NCBI GenBank assembly: GCA_001465935.1
Contig: LNKV01000043.1
Span: 1 to 64,000 of the forward strand
From: Clarireedia homoeocarpa
Lineage: Eukaryota > Ascomycota > Leotiomycetes > Helotiales > Rutstroemiaceae
DNA: 64,000 bases
Direction of reading: 5' to 3'
The translations under genes were made by a program, and so were the position numbers. Below are positions 22,761 through 34,022 of this stretch, piece after piece. The notes beneath the pieces are model-generated. The model was not told the origin of the DNA. It was given only the letters and a program-made list of their open reading frames with translations, and searched no databases. Each line of letters begins with the position of its first letter. Position 1 is the stretch's first letter.

Positions 22761-24677
22761 GCACCTTTACTCTTTAATCATTTGTTCGCCGTCGCCAATC
22801 TACCTTTTGCATCATAACCAATCACGTCTCCGCTCGATGCATTCCATGCATCACAGCCGTGCATCGACTTACTAATAGGTATCGCTGACTAGGAAACGAT
22901 GTTACATGGTCATGAACACCGTATTAGTCTAATGCGGGGAGTTGGTCTAGATCTTCCCACACCTCACTCGTTTTGTCCAAGCCCAAAAGCCAATTCATCG
23001 TTGCTCGTGAGCTTGATCAATCCTAATTTATATCTTCCACCTCTCTATATTATTTTATTTTAGTTCTCATACTATCTTCCCTCCGCGTTTCGCATTTGCC
23101 TGAACAGGCGCCCTACTTGGAAATCTTGGAACTCTTGGACTCTTGGACTCTTGGACCTGTGCGGGATGCACATCATTCACCTGATGATACTCTGATGACA
23201 AGAAAGGATGGTTAATTTATGGACCTGCATATGGGTGTGGCAATATGAGTGGGTGACAACGGCAGGTCACTGTCTAGTATCGTTCGCAGAGGGAGGGAAA
23301 GAAAAGGATATTTGGTTGTGTCCTGCTTCCCATTGGAGATAAACGCCGTCACATCCAATGGTGTGTAGTATCGGCATATAAAAAGGGAATTGGAATATAG
23401 TCACGTCACACACTTGAAAACTGAGTTCACGGTCGGCTATAGTCAGATACTTGAAAACCAAGTACGCGGTCGGCTATCTCCAAAACTCAATCATATCCAC
23501 ATCAAGCTGGATAGCTTGATTAAATGATAAGCAATGCTGTCTCGGAGATCTATGCTGCCAAGGCTTTCTGTGCTGCGTGCGGGAAGCAACGAGGAACCTT
23601 CCGAAAACTTAAAAACATATTCCCGTGTCTCTTCGAGGGAAGATCCATGGTTCGCCGAGAGTTTCTTTTCTTCGGCTTTTTTTTTTTTAAAGAATCCTCT
23701 GCGTCCGAATCACTAGTCAAGTCTCCCCCTATACATTCGGTTCGGCTTCGGGAGAATTTCTGCGGACCGTCTTGACTCCATTGTGTGGGATTGCTATTCT
23801 TTTGAAGCCGGTGAGCGATGTCAATCTCCGGTAGAGACAGGAGAAGAATGAATTGATAGAAACGTGGTTTTTCACACATCGTCCATCTACCGGCAACACT
23901 ACTCTGCCACACGAACTATACCACTAATCCCAGGAACACACTCGGCAGATTGTTCTGGTCAACACAGGTATGCAACGAAACCAGGTTTTCGATTTTCAGG
24001 AAAACCACAAACAGAACTCTAATGATTTTGATTTCAAGTGGTCATCGTTCTTTGCTCCGTAATATCTTCTCGGTTAGCTGCCAAGTCAATCCTTCGTAAG
24101 ACCATGTTCTTCTTTCAGGAGAGGTATTTGAAGCCACTTCTGTTGTTGTCGAGATGTTATAATACCCACGTTGTGCTATCAAGTACTCCACGCTCTCAAT
24201 AACTTGGGTAGATTCATTATTCCTCAGACAATGCCTCTCGTCAGCCCTAACAACATCTAGAAGACAATATTCTGCCTTTTCTCGGTTCCACTGGGAACAC
24301 TTTTTTGATGTTAACTACCGTACGTTTAGAACATGCTCAATATGGATCAGAGACTCTCGTTTCTACTTCTCAGCCCCTTCCTATTTACATCACTACTTAT
24401 GAATGCTGTCAATGCTATCTTCCAATAGCGAGTTTAGATGGTTGCTGGAAATCACAGTGCACTGGTCAAATCAAGGTTCCAAACCAACTCTCATAGAATC
24501 CTGTTTTCGATAATTCACACCATGAGTCTCCTCTATCGTGTTTGAAATCTTTTACCTCAAATAAGTTTTACCTTGTAGGATAAAGGAGAATATTTAACAA
24601 AAAGAGATGTAAAAAAAACGAACAACACTGCGCTGGCTATCTGCACGATGCCACTTCCTCCCTCTTATCTCTCCAGT

Positions 24678-27600
24678 TCAAATCATCATCCGCAATACCA
24701 CCACCCCCACCAACCCCATCAACTTCCCCCTCTCCTCCCTAGCCACACCCGCCGCACCACCAGTAAATTGAGCAGCAAACGCCGTGCCACTCGCACTAGC
24801 CTGCATCTGCAAACTCTGAACCGTTGCGCTCGCGCTCGCGCTCGTCCTCGTCGCACCCACCCCCGTCCCCGTACTTGTAGCCATCACAAACCCATCCGTA
24901 TACACCGTTCCATTAACCGCCACAGCCGTCCTCACCGCCCTGAAACTCTCCGTCCCACTCCCATCCCCCTCCCCATCCGCCTTCCCACCTCCTCCTACCC
25001 CCACCAACCCTGGCTGCTTCGCCAACCTCACCTTCGAATCCGCCTCCCCCGTATACCCCCTCACCTCCTCCACACCTCCCGGGAACCCTCCTGCCTCCCC
25101 CACCGAACTCCCATTCACACAACGTCCCCCGCCCCAAACGACTTCTCTCACCCGGTCCCAAAGACGGTCTATCCGGTAGAGATCCTCCTTTTTGTAGAAC
25201 AACCTGCAATTGCTCGCTTCGTAGACGAACTGCAGCGGGGGATCCGCAGTCGGCGTATCGTTCCTGCGGATATTATTCCGGAGATTGAAGCGCGCCCTCG
25301 AGGACTGGGTAGTGGAAGAGCCGAGGGGCCAGGAGAGGGAAACACCCGGAGGGAGGAAGGAGGCTGCGGGCGGAGAAGGCAGCGGAGCGGATTGGTTGGC
25401 GAGGAGGGGCAGCAGCGTCGGGATTTGCCCGTAGAAGGTGTCGATGTCGAGGTACCGGAGGACTTCGGCTCTGGGAACAGGAGGAGGGTTTAGTATGAGA
25501 GGTGGGGAGGGATGGATGGTTGGGTTGATAAATGGAAAGAAGGTATGGGTGGGGATGTTACTGTAGGAGGGATGCTTACTTACCCTTTAGACCCAGCGAC
25601 TCCCTGCATTGGACCAAACTGCGAACGCCCACCCATGACAACTACATCACGCGTGCCGAATTAGCTCGCCCTTGCATCAATACGATTAAATATTCCCCTC
25701 AAAGTAAGAGACGGGGAGAAAAGAATAGGAGAAGAAGAAAAAAAAAAACACATACCACTTCTCACCCCACCCTGACTTTTCATAAACTCTGAAAACACAG
25801 CACAAGTCGAGCCGCAAGTCCCATCATACAGCAAAACGATATTCCGGCTCTCGAAAACCTGCGGCGTTAGAGCAATCGACGTATTGACGGCAAGAGCGGG
25901 TTTGTAGCGGACTTGCGCCGTGAAGTTATCCCCGTAAATGGTTTCGGGGGGGTCGACTGTACTATTTTTTTGGGAAGAGAGGGAGGAGGTTAGTTATGTC
26001 ATGTCAATTCGTGTAGTAGTAGTAGTGTTAAGACCTGTGGTTGGAGGTGGGTGCATTGCTTGGTAACGACGAGAGGGATTATTGTGCTTTCCTCATGATG
26101 GAGAGAGCAAGCAGGAAAGTGAAGTGGGTAAGGTAGACAAGACAGGAAACAGAGAGAAATGCAAACTCACTTCCAATCCGCAAACGTATTATTCTTCAAA
26201 TCCACATACGACTGCGCCTCAAAATCCCCATTCAAACTCTCATCCGTCTCGCCCTCCCTCGCACTCCTCGTAAACACCTCTCCCAAGTATCTCGCCGCAG
26301 GCGTATCCCTCATGCGCGTCGCACCAAAGGGCATTATAGTCGGAAACAAGCGGTAGAAAACATCATATCCGGCAGCCACTATCCCGCCGCCGTTGCCCTG
26401 CAGGTCGACGATCAGTTTTGTCTTGTTAGCAGCGCGACACGCGGCGAGGAAATCGGCGACGGCTTGTGATTGTAAGGGGAAGGCGAGCGGATCGGTTTCG
26501 TTGGCATCGATGAAGGATTGGAGGGCGAGTACGGCGGTGTCGGAGTTGGAATCGGAGAGGAAGTAACCGGATGTGTAGCCGGAGCGGTGGATGACGATGG
26601 GAGTGGGATACCCGAGGAGTGAGGTGGTGGGGATGATTTGGGCGGAGGTGGTAGTGCTTGGGAAGGGCGTGGTTGTGTTTGAGGTTGGGGTATCTGGTGG
26701 GGGAGTGGGGTTGAGGACGTCGAATAGGGCTGCACCAGAGGTAATGCCGTCGAAGGGAATATTGGCGATGGCTACGTTATCGAAGGATGAAGTGGTGCCG
26801 TTTTCGAACGTGTAGTTGTTTGAGTCAGAGTCAAAGCCGAATATTTGACCGAACTCGAATGTGCTGTAGATGCCGGCTACTGTGAACGGTAGAGAGAAGA
26901 ATAGAGTGTTATAGGTAGAGTCTGGGTCGCCGTATGAGCTTAGTGTTTGAGCGGTTCTTTGGAGATAAGTGTTGATGTCTTGGCCATTGACTGTGGTGAC
27001 TGCTGAAGGGATAAAGGCGGCATTTAAAAGGCTGCGATCGAGATCTCCTATTGCTTTTCAGTAGACATCATGTTGTACTATAAGCTAGAACATACTCTTG
27101 AAGAAGACTTTTGGAAGACTCAACCCATCCGAAGAGATCGACACGAGCGGTCCCGTTAAAGGGGTGAATATGAATACCGAGCTTACGAGCGGCATAGGCA
27201 AGTTGACATGGAAATCATGAGGCAGAATATTGATCATGGAATATAGATCCTTCTCGAAGTCCCATTGATTAGCATATTGCCCTGATGTTAGAAGATCCTT
27301 CATCTGCGTCAAACCACCAAAGATATCTACACCAGGGAAGAGCCATCCGGTAGGTGGGTTTTTCAAATATGCCAAGGTACTTTGAAATTCCAAGTAAGGC
27401 TTGATGAAGTCGATAAATGCAACAGATCTATTGACGTTGACAGGCACAGATTTGAGACAATCCAAAGCAGTCAAGGCTGGTATGAAAGATCCTAGTTCAG
27501 GTTAGTGTTCCCTCAGAGTTACCAAAGTCTATGAAGTGATTACTACCTGGATTTTGAGTAACAATGGTCGATACTGTTGCGCATGCATCTGACGAAGTGT

Positions 27601-27763
27601 TTGCGAAATGAAATCGTGCAAATGATGGCACCCTGGTAGGACCTCTAGGTAGCCATGCCAAAGGTCGTGCAGTCTCAAGAACCGAAGATGATTCAGATAT
27701 AGATGCTGCTTCACCGACAACTAAAAGGCTCGCAATCGCGAGTGAAGTTGCTAGCAAACGCAT
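24678..27763 (-). CDS. Secreted S41-family (tail-specific/CtpA-like) serine peptidase
   Basis: Fungal S41-type peptidase, predicted to be exported. Six exons on the minus strand: 27547-27763, 27096-27491, 26171-27053, 25756-25961, 25584-25641 and 24678-25470 (2553 nt, 850 residues). The ATG at 27763 starts MRLLATSLAIASLLVVGEAAS, a clear signal peptide with an Ala-rich cleavage region. DLQGNGGG at 421-428 is the S41 loop before the active site. LLYDGTCGSTCAVFSEF, with Ser550, matches the fungal S41 nucleophile segment. The C-terminus is Gly/Ser/Thr/Ala-rich and ends with a weak hydrophobic segment (GLVGVVVLRMMI), possibly a GPI-anchor signal. Exon 3 has no ATG codon over its first 290 codons. 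The plus strand of the last exon is strikingly C-rich, giving G-rich coding sequence. The substrate is unknown. Confidence 0.88.
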
Positions 27764-28666
27764 TCTCGAGTGGAAGATCGAGCTCTGACAGTTCCGGCGA
27801 GATGACAATGAAGAGGATGAAGATCAAGGAGAAAAAGGAAAGTAGATAGGGGGAGTGGCCGAAACATCAGGACTGCAAGTAAAATGCTCATCTTCACGGT
27901 GAGTTTATATATGGTAACCATGTTACCATATAAAATCAAAACCATCTACTAAGAAGGGCAGTGCTTCTTACGGATTATGCGCTGCTAGATTCTAAGATAG
28001 ATTGCCACGAGCTTCCATTAATGCCGCTGTAAGTTTGGTGGTGCTTTGAATGTTCTAAACCTTGGGAAGGATGCGTAGTGAGATTATGAAGTTAATGTCG
28101 GGGGGGCAGCGTAAATATTTAAAGTCCATGGGTAAGTGAGCTGAGCTGAAGTGGAGAGAAAATAGCCTATTCTATATCCTGAACACCATATTGTTAAGCA
28201 TTTAGAAATTTGCTAAAAGCCAACTGGTTCATATAAGGTCCACCATATTTCAGGGCTGACTTGCGCCTCAGCCTTCCGAGATTGTGAGACAAAGAGGCGG
28301 AAATGTTCATGCTAATTCATTTATGCCTGCCTCACAGAATGAATCTTACTCAAGCCAAGTATGGTCCTCGAATGCAAGTCAACGTTGTGGAAGAAGGCTG
28401 AATTGCTGGTGTCCTTGTATGAGCATCGAATGCAGCAGAACAGGAAGCCGAGGTGCATTAGTACCAGAGGACCTTTCACATTCTGCGAATACAAGAAGTA
28501 AGATAGGCTCATCGAGCAAATCTTGCGAATATTCAACGAGTCTGAATTATACGATATGAAGAGCGTGAAGAAGCAGTAAAGGCAATGCGATTTTTTTCCC
28601 CGAGATTGTGGACGTCCGAGACAACTTCATGCTATCGTCTGCTCTGTGAATCTACTATCGTCCCGC
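27764..28666. other. Intergenic upstream of S41 peptidase
   Basis: About 900 bases between the S41 peptidase start and the aldo-keto reductase stop, both on the minus strand. It should hold the S41 promoter and the reductase 3' UTR. No supportable gene or repeat; the short frames have no recognisable content. Confidence 0.6.
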
Positions 28667-29806
28667 TTAATCAGAGAGTCCAGCTTTGGTTGGATCCCAG
28701 CAACAAGGTGAATATTCTCCAGTCTCCAAATCCTTCATCTCTTGTGCTGTTAGCTCGAAATCATAGATATCGGCGTTTTCCTTGATTCTGCTGGGAGTGA
28801 CGCTCTTGGGTAGAGGCACAAATCCTTTCTGAAAGCTCCACCTCAAGAGGATCTGGGCTGAGGTTTTCTGGTACTTCTTAACCAGTGGCTGAAGGAGTTC
28901 CGAATCGAGCCTCTCGCCACGAACGAGAGGGCTGTAAGCTTCCACTATAACACCTCGCTTTTCGCACCACTCGATGATATCAGATCGAGCGAGCCACTAG
29001 TTTATAGGTCAGCATTATTATTCAGAATTATTATTTGGAATTATTTCCATATAGCGAGCATCAGCCGTAGATTGAATAAAAAATATGAGTAAATTCAATG
29101 GACCTACCGGATGGAGTTCCCACTGGCCAACACTGATAACACCTCCTTTGCCCTTACCTCGCTCCTCCTCAAGCTCTTTGATATGAGTCTCTAATTCATC
29201 AAGGTGATGCACGCCATAATTGCTAACACCAATGCTACGGATTTGGCCTTCTTCTTGCGCCTCAACTAAAGCTTTCCAAGCTCCTTTGCGAGCAACACTA
29301 CCTCCATAGGGGGCATGGATGAGTATAAGGTCGACATAATCAAGCCCAGTCTCTTGAAGCGTCTTCTTTACCTGAGATTTGGTATTCTCATAGCTCAAAT
29401 TACGGGCAGGAATCTTGCTGGTGAAGAAGATATCTCCACGAGGAATCCCCGACTTTCGAACAGCTGCACTACATGGGGCTTCATTTCGATAGGCGGCGGC
29501 CGAGTCAACCTTGGCAGGGTCAGAAGCCTTCTTAGAAGGGCCATTTGAGCAGTGTATACTTACATGTCGATATCCTGCATCAAAGGCCTTCTGGACTAAA
29601 CCCTCGGCCGAATCTGCTGGTCTTCATGCCCAGTCAGTTTGAGCTTGTGATGGTCTCGACGAGACAGACGTACGTTTGGTAGACCTAAGCATCTCCGTTA
29701 GCAAGCCACAGCATTCAGTTACTGGAATACCTACACCATAACCTAGGATGGGAATCTCATATCCTGAGTTCATGCCAAGCTTAGAATTGATATCAAGTTT
29801 CGCCAT
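28667..29806 (-). CDS. Aldo-keto reductase
   Basis: NAD(P)H-dependent carbonyl reductase of the AKR superfamily, cytosolic. Exons 29735-29806, 29674-29684, 29564-29621, 29108-29509 and 28667-28996 give 873 nt and 290 residues, the normal family size. The catalytic tetrad is complete: Asp49 and Tyr54 (HVDSAAAYRNE), Lys79 (FTSKIP) and His112 (LILIHAP). Other markers are the N-terminal barrel strand IPILGYGVYQT, the cofactor-side SIGVSNYG, and the C-terminal LPKSVTPSRIKEN that contacts NADP phosphate in the family. Exon 2 is a micro-exon of only 11 nt (VYQ plus two bases). Without it the conserved GYGVYQTP strand is lost, so it is strongly supported. The physiological substrate cannot be told from sequence. 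Confidence 0.94.
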
Positions 29807-30695
29807 TGTGTTTCTACGGTTATTGTTAGCTGTCGAAAAATTTCTGTGATAGCATTAGAGAATTCGCGTCGCAGCAGGAATAAACACGATATACAATGAA
29901 TGAGTGGGATAGTTCAACGCGCAGGGAGAGCTATCTCCTTATGTAGTTGTGCAAGAATCAGAATCTATCACTCGTAGGTATTTACCTTTGATTAGAAGTA
30001 GCAAACGGCCGTGAGGAGAATTTGGCGATGGTAGAGGTACTGGTAAGATGTTTTTGTATAGCTTTGACGCGAGTTATGGAAGATACTCTCATGATATCGT
30101 GTTAAAGAAAAGGAACGAAAAGCGGCAAGAGAAAGCACACAGATCAATGGGCTTGACGCTTCATATATGAAAATCACATTGTGATTTCAAATAATGATGT
30201 CTACAATTCTGCAAGGGTTTGGATCTTCTATGTAACTCCGAGGAGCGAATGTATGTGGGTGTAAGACTTTACTAACATACACATGCAGAAGCTCTCGAGG
30301 ATTGTGCACTTGTAAAGTGCGTCATATTCTCGTCTGCTACTCTTTTGTCGCAGCAAAAATTTCAAAGTTTGTCCGATTGACAAATTACCAGTTTTGGCGT
30401 ATGAAATATACATATCGATGGATAGAAGTACTTAAGTCGAGCGCGGTCGCGATAATTCTCACTTCTCTTTCTTGATATTCACATCGCATCGCTCATCCTC
30501 CCTCAAACACCCCGCCATAGAACTATTTAGCCCCGCATACAGTCAGAAGACTTTCGGTACAATTCAAATCGCAAAGCGCTCCCGACAAGTGCTCCCCAAC
30601 TGCTTGCCCCCATCGAATCTGTATATAGCTTTGAACTATAAAGTTTTATAAGCCAGAAGCGCACCCAATAAACCTACGGAGATCTGCCTGACGCG
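29807..30695. promoter_or_regulatory. Divergent region between aldo-keto reductase and DOM34
   Basis: About 890 bases separating two start codons on opposite strands, presumably holding both promoters. The 200 bases before DOM34 are C/T- and A-rich. I see no clear factor site or other gene. Confidence 0.5.
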
Positions 30696-31948
30696 ATGCG
30701 TCTCATCGAGCAGAACATCGAGCGCGATGGCTCAGGAACAATCACCCTCTTTCCCGAAGAACCAGAGGACATGGTATGCTAACTGTTTGAATTATTTATT
30801 GCCCACTATCCAAGCTTATCCCTTCATAGTGGCATGCCTACAACCTCATAGCCCCCAGCGACATCCTGCGCGCCTCTGCCATCCGCCGGGTAACAACCGA
30901 AAGTGCCACCGGCAGCACCGCCTCAACCCGCGTTCACATCACCCTCTCCATCCGAGTAACGTCCATCGACTTTGACCCGCAAGCCGGCCAACTCCACGTT
31001 AGCGGGCAAGTCTGCGAAGAAAACAAACATGTCAAGATCGGCGCATTCCACACCCTTGATCTCGAGTTGCAGCGTAACTTCACATTACAGAAACATGACG
31101 GATGGGACTCGGTAGCGCTGGATGTGGTGCGAGAAGCGATTCGAGAGGACAAAGAAGGAGTAGTGCCGGCTGTGGTTATGCATGAAGGAGTCGCGAATAT
31201 ATGCTTAATCACCGAGCACCAGACGATTCTAAAGCAAAGAGTGGAACTGGGCATACCGCGGAAACGAGCTGGTAAAGCGGGCGACCACGATAAGGGCATG
31301 GAAAGATTCTACCGATTAGTCTTAGACACCTTATTACGGCACGTGGATATAACGCAGCCGCGCCCATTGTTACTAGCAAGCCCTGGCTTCGTCGCTGCTG
31401 GGTTTCAAAAGTTTATTTTGGATGACGCGACGCGCTCGGGGAATAAGGCTGTACTGGCGAACAAGAGCAATTTAGTGGTAGTGCATAGCAGTTCAGGACA
31501 TCTGCATAGTTTGAACGAGGTTCTGAAAAGCTCTGAAGTGCTGGCAAAGTTGAGCGATACGAAGTATGCAAGGGAAACGAAGTACATGGACGAATTCATG
31601 GAATTATTACGGAAGGACGATGGAAGAGCATGGTATGGACCGTCCGAGGTAGAGAAGGCGGTAGAGAAAGGTGCTGTAGGGAGGGGGGGAGGAGTCCTCC
31701 TTATCAGCAATGCACTCTTTAGGAGTCAGAAGATTGGAGTAAGGAAGAGATGGGTTGCTGTGGTGGATAAGGTTAGAGAGGATGGTGGAGAGGCAAGAGT
31801 CTTGAGTAGTGATCACGAAAGTGGAAAGAGGTTAGAAGGCTTGGGTGGTATTGCTGCCATCTTGACATTTCCTTTGGAAGATCTGGACGAAGATGAGGAC
31901 GTAGAGGAAGATACCTCCAACAATAGGGAGGGAGTCTCGGTTATATAG
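30696..31948 (+). CDS. DOM34: Ribosome-rescue factor Dom34 (pelota)
   Basis: eRF1-related factor that, with Hbs1, splits stalled ribosomes in no-go and non-stop decay; cytoplasmic. Exons 30696-30773 and 30830-31948 give 1197 nt and 398 residues, the usual length. The N-terminal Sm-like domain starts MRLIEQNIERDGSGTITLFP and joins exactly to WHAYNLI after a 56-nt intron. The central domain includes EGVANICLITEHQTILKQRVELGIPRK, with no GGQ motif, as expected for pelota. The C-terminal domain carries SPGFVAAGFQKFI, SSGHLHSLNEVL, AWYGPSEVEKAVEKGAV and a closing Gly-Leu-Gly-Gly-Ile-Ala-Ala-Ile strand, followed by an acidic tail. It converges on the MFS transporter gene 299 bases away. Confidence 0.97.
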
Positions 31949-32247
31949 AATTATACACGCTAAATATTGTACATACTTCACAAATTTTCTTCGATGCAAG
32001 GGCTTCTATCTATCTATCGCTGTAGTTCTTCTACTCTCTTACAGATATAATTCCATACATCCAGATCTCTCTTGGAATATTTCTGCCGGCGTTTCCTTTG
32101 CTGCAAGGCTCCTCCACCCAGCTTATTCGATTATAGCATCGTTTTATCGATTGAAATGTATAACCATGTAGGAAGTGCGAGTGCCCAAGCGACAGCTGAA
32201 ATATAGTGCTGATATAAGTTTGACCCTTCAATTCTAAGTGCACGCTC

Positions 32248-34022
32248 TCATTCTTCTTTACTTCCCAAAGCTCTAACCGATCCTTTCTCTATATCCAGGT
32301 CCGCACTAGCAGCAATTTCACTGTCCAGGCTTCCACCTGCTCGCTCCCTCTTCTCTCTCTCAAGTTGTACTCTATTTAGAGCTTCCTTGCTGAAGCCTCC
32401 AGGTAATAGACACCATAGCCCTAATATGGCTACTAGCAATCCTAAAGCAATTGGCTGTAATACCTTTACGCCTTTGGCTTGAGCAATAGCTCCCACGGCG
32501 AACGGGAACAATGCCGCGCCACCACCTCCGAATGCAGCGGCAAACCCAATTGCACTAATATGCAGCCTCTTCGGAAGTAGTTTTGTCGCCACGACAATCG
32601 CTGCCGGAAAGAGAGGACCAAGGAAGAACCCCAGCCACCCTGCAAATATTGCACTACTGATAAAGCTCGGAATGAGCCAAAAGCATAGCTCAAAGGCCAT
32701 GGAGATAAGAATATAGACGGTAATAGAGAGCCTCTCCCCGATCTTTCCGGTAATGAATCCGAGAACAATGCGTCCGAAAGTGAGACCGAGCCAGAAGCCG
32801 GTAACTACAAGCCCTGACGCGAATGGCGCCCCATGTCGGACAACGAGCATGAATGTAACGAGCCAACCACCGAGAGATACTTCAACCCCGACATAGCAGA
32901 GGAGGAAGATAGCACAAATCCATGTCACCGGATTCTTCAGCGCTTCTTTTGTGTTGGACTCCGGTGCGGAGGCGTCAGTAGTGTTGATAATTTGAGAGCG
33001 GTGGTAGGCGCCGGTTGAATGACGGAAAGTTAATCCGCAGAGGACAAGTTCAAGTACAGCTAGGCCAATCTATATGATTGACAGAATGAGCGAACACGAC
33101 GAGCAAAATCAACGAAGAATGAAGCTCACCATAACATAATAGAACTTATACCAAGGTAGGTCCCCCTTCGTAATCACTATTCAACATGTAAGTCCCTCAT
33201 GCTAAAAATCGTATCGAACGAGTGCCAGTCCAAAATAAGACAGAAAGCTCGATGCAAGCGAGCAATAAACACCGGAGCATAACATACTAGCAGTAGCAAT
33301 CAACGGGCTTATGGTCGCTCCAAGACCATAGGTACCATGAAGAAACCCCAGCAACTCGTTTGCATTCTCCATATTCCCAATCCAAGCATTCCAAGCACCA
33401 TCTTCAAGTCCATTTCCAAAACCAGACAGCCCAAAGATGACTGGGAGAACTGGATAAGGAGGATGAGCGCACGTGACGACATACGCGATGACTTTGCACA
33501 AAGGGGCGATGATGGCTATTCCGAATTGCCCGAAGTAATTGTGAATTCGATTGTTCAGAAAGGCGGCAAGAGTGTATCCCACGAAGGGTGCGAGAAAGAC
33601 GAGGGAAATGGTGGTGTAGGTCTGGTCGTAGTATTTTTCGAGCTGAGTTTGCGATTAGTAGAATGCTAGACATCGGGAGAGGTCACAAACATAAGGTATC
33701 AGTGCCTATGGATCGTTTAGTATAGAGTTGTAAACCATGGGCAAGGAAACTCACTCCATAAGCTGCATCATTCATGCCTATTCGGAATTAGAAGATGGTC
33801 GGTCGACGACCCCATTAGAGACTCACCCATGACAATGAAACTGTACAATGTCGCCAAATAACGGTAAAGGTTTACCCTGGGTTTGTTCCATTGTTCTAAT
33901 GTTATCGATTCAGTGGCAACTCTGTCGACGGTTGGCTCTTCTGGCACATTTTCAATTGAGGCCAATGTGATGCTGTCCTTAGGTGTATCAGGATGTAAAG
34001 AGGCCATTGTAGCGACGTTCAT
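32248..34022 (-). CDS. Major facilitator superfamily transporter
   Basis: Membrane transporter of the MFS, resembling the fungal group annotated near yeast Bsc6 and FucP-like sugar permeases; substrate unknown. Exons 33827-34022, 33755-33777, 33691-33705, 33288-33642, 33130-33176 and 32248-33069 give 1458 nt and 485 residues (480 from the second ATG at 34007). About twelve hydrophobic segments are visible, starting YRYLATLYSFIVMGMNDAAYGALIPYLEKYY. Loop 2-3 contains NNRIHNYFG, and the second half repeats the pattern (GLTFGRIVLGFITGKIGERL, the MFS cytoplasmic motif). Exons 2 and 3 are only 23 and 15 nt long and encode part of the first transmembrane helix and the loop after it. The splice joins recover the conserved GMNDAAYGALIPYLE segment. 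The C-terminal tail is charged and cytosolic. Confidence 0.9.

Larger units (their letters stand above)
20341..24677. other. 4.3-kb gene-poor, repeat-rich intergenic region
   Basis: Upstream of PPS1 and downstream of the S41 peptidase gene. I see no confident gene. The left half holds many short tandem repeats (listed separately). A small ORF with a membrane segment lies at 22593-22760. The sequence at 23000-24600 is ordinary non-repetitive DNA with only short open frames. The part next to PPS1 (20341-21000) probably contains its promoter and leader. Confidence 0.6.

Noticed and set aside
24648..25493. Plus-strand 281-residue Pro/Arg/His-rich frame
   Set aside because: It is the antisense of the last S41 peptidase exon. 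Its composition follows from the C-rich plus strand, and the peptidase reading is supported by motifs and splice joins.
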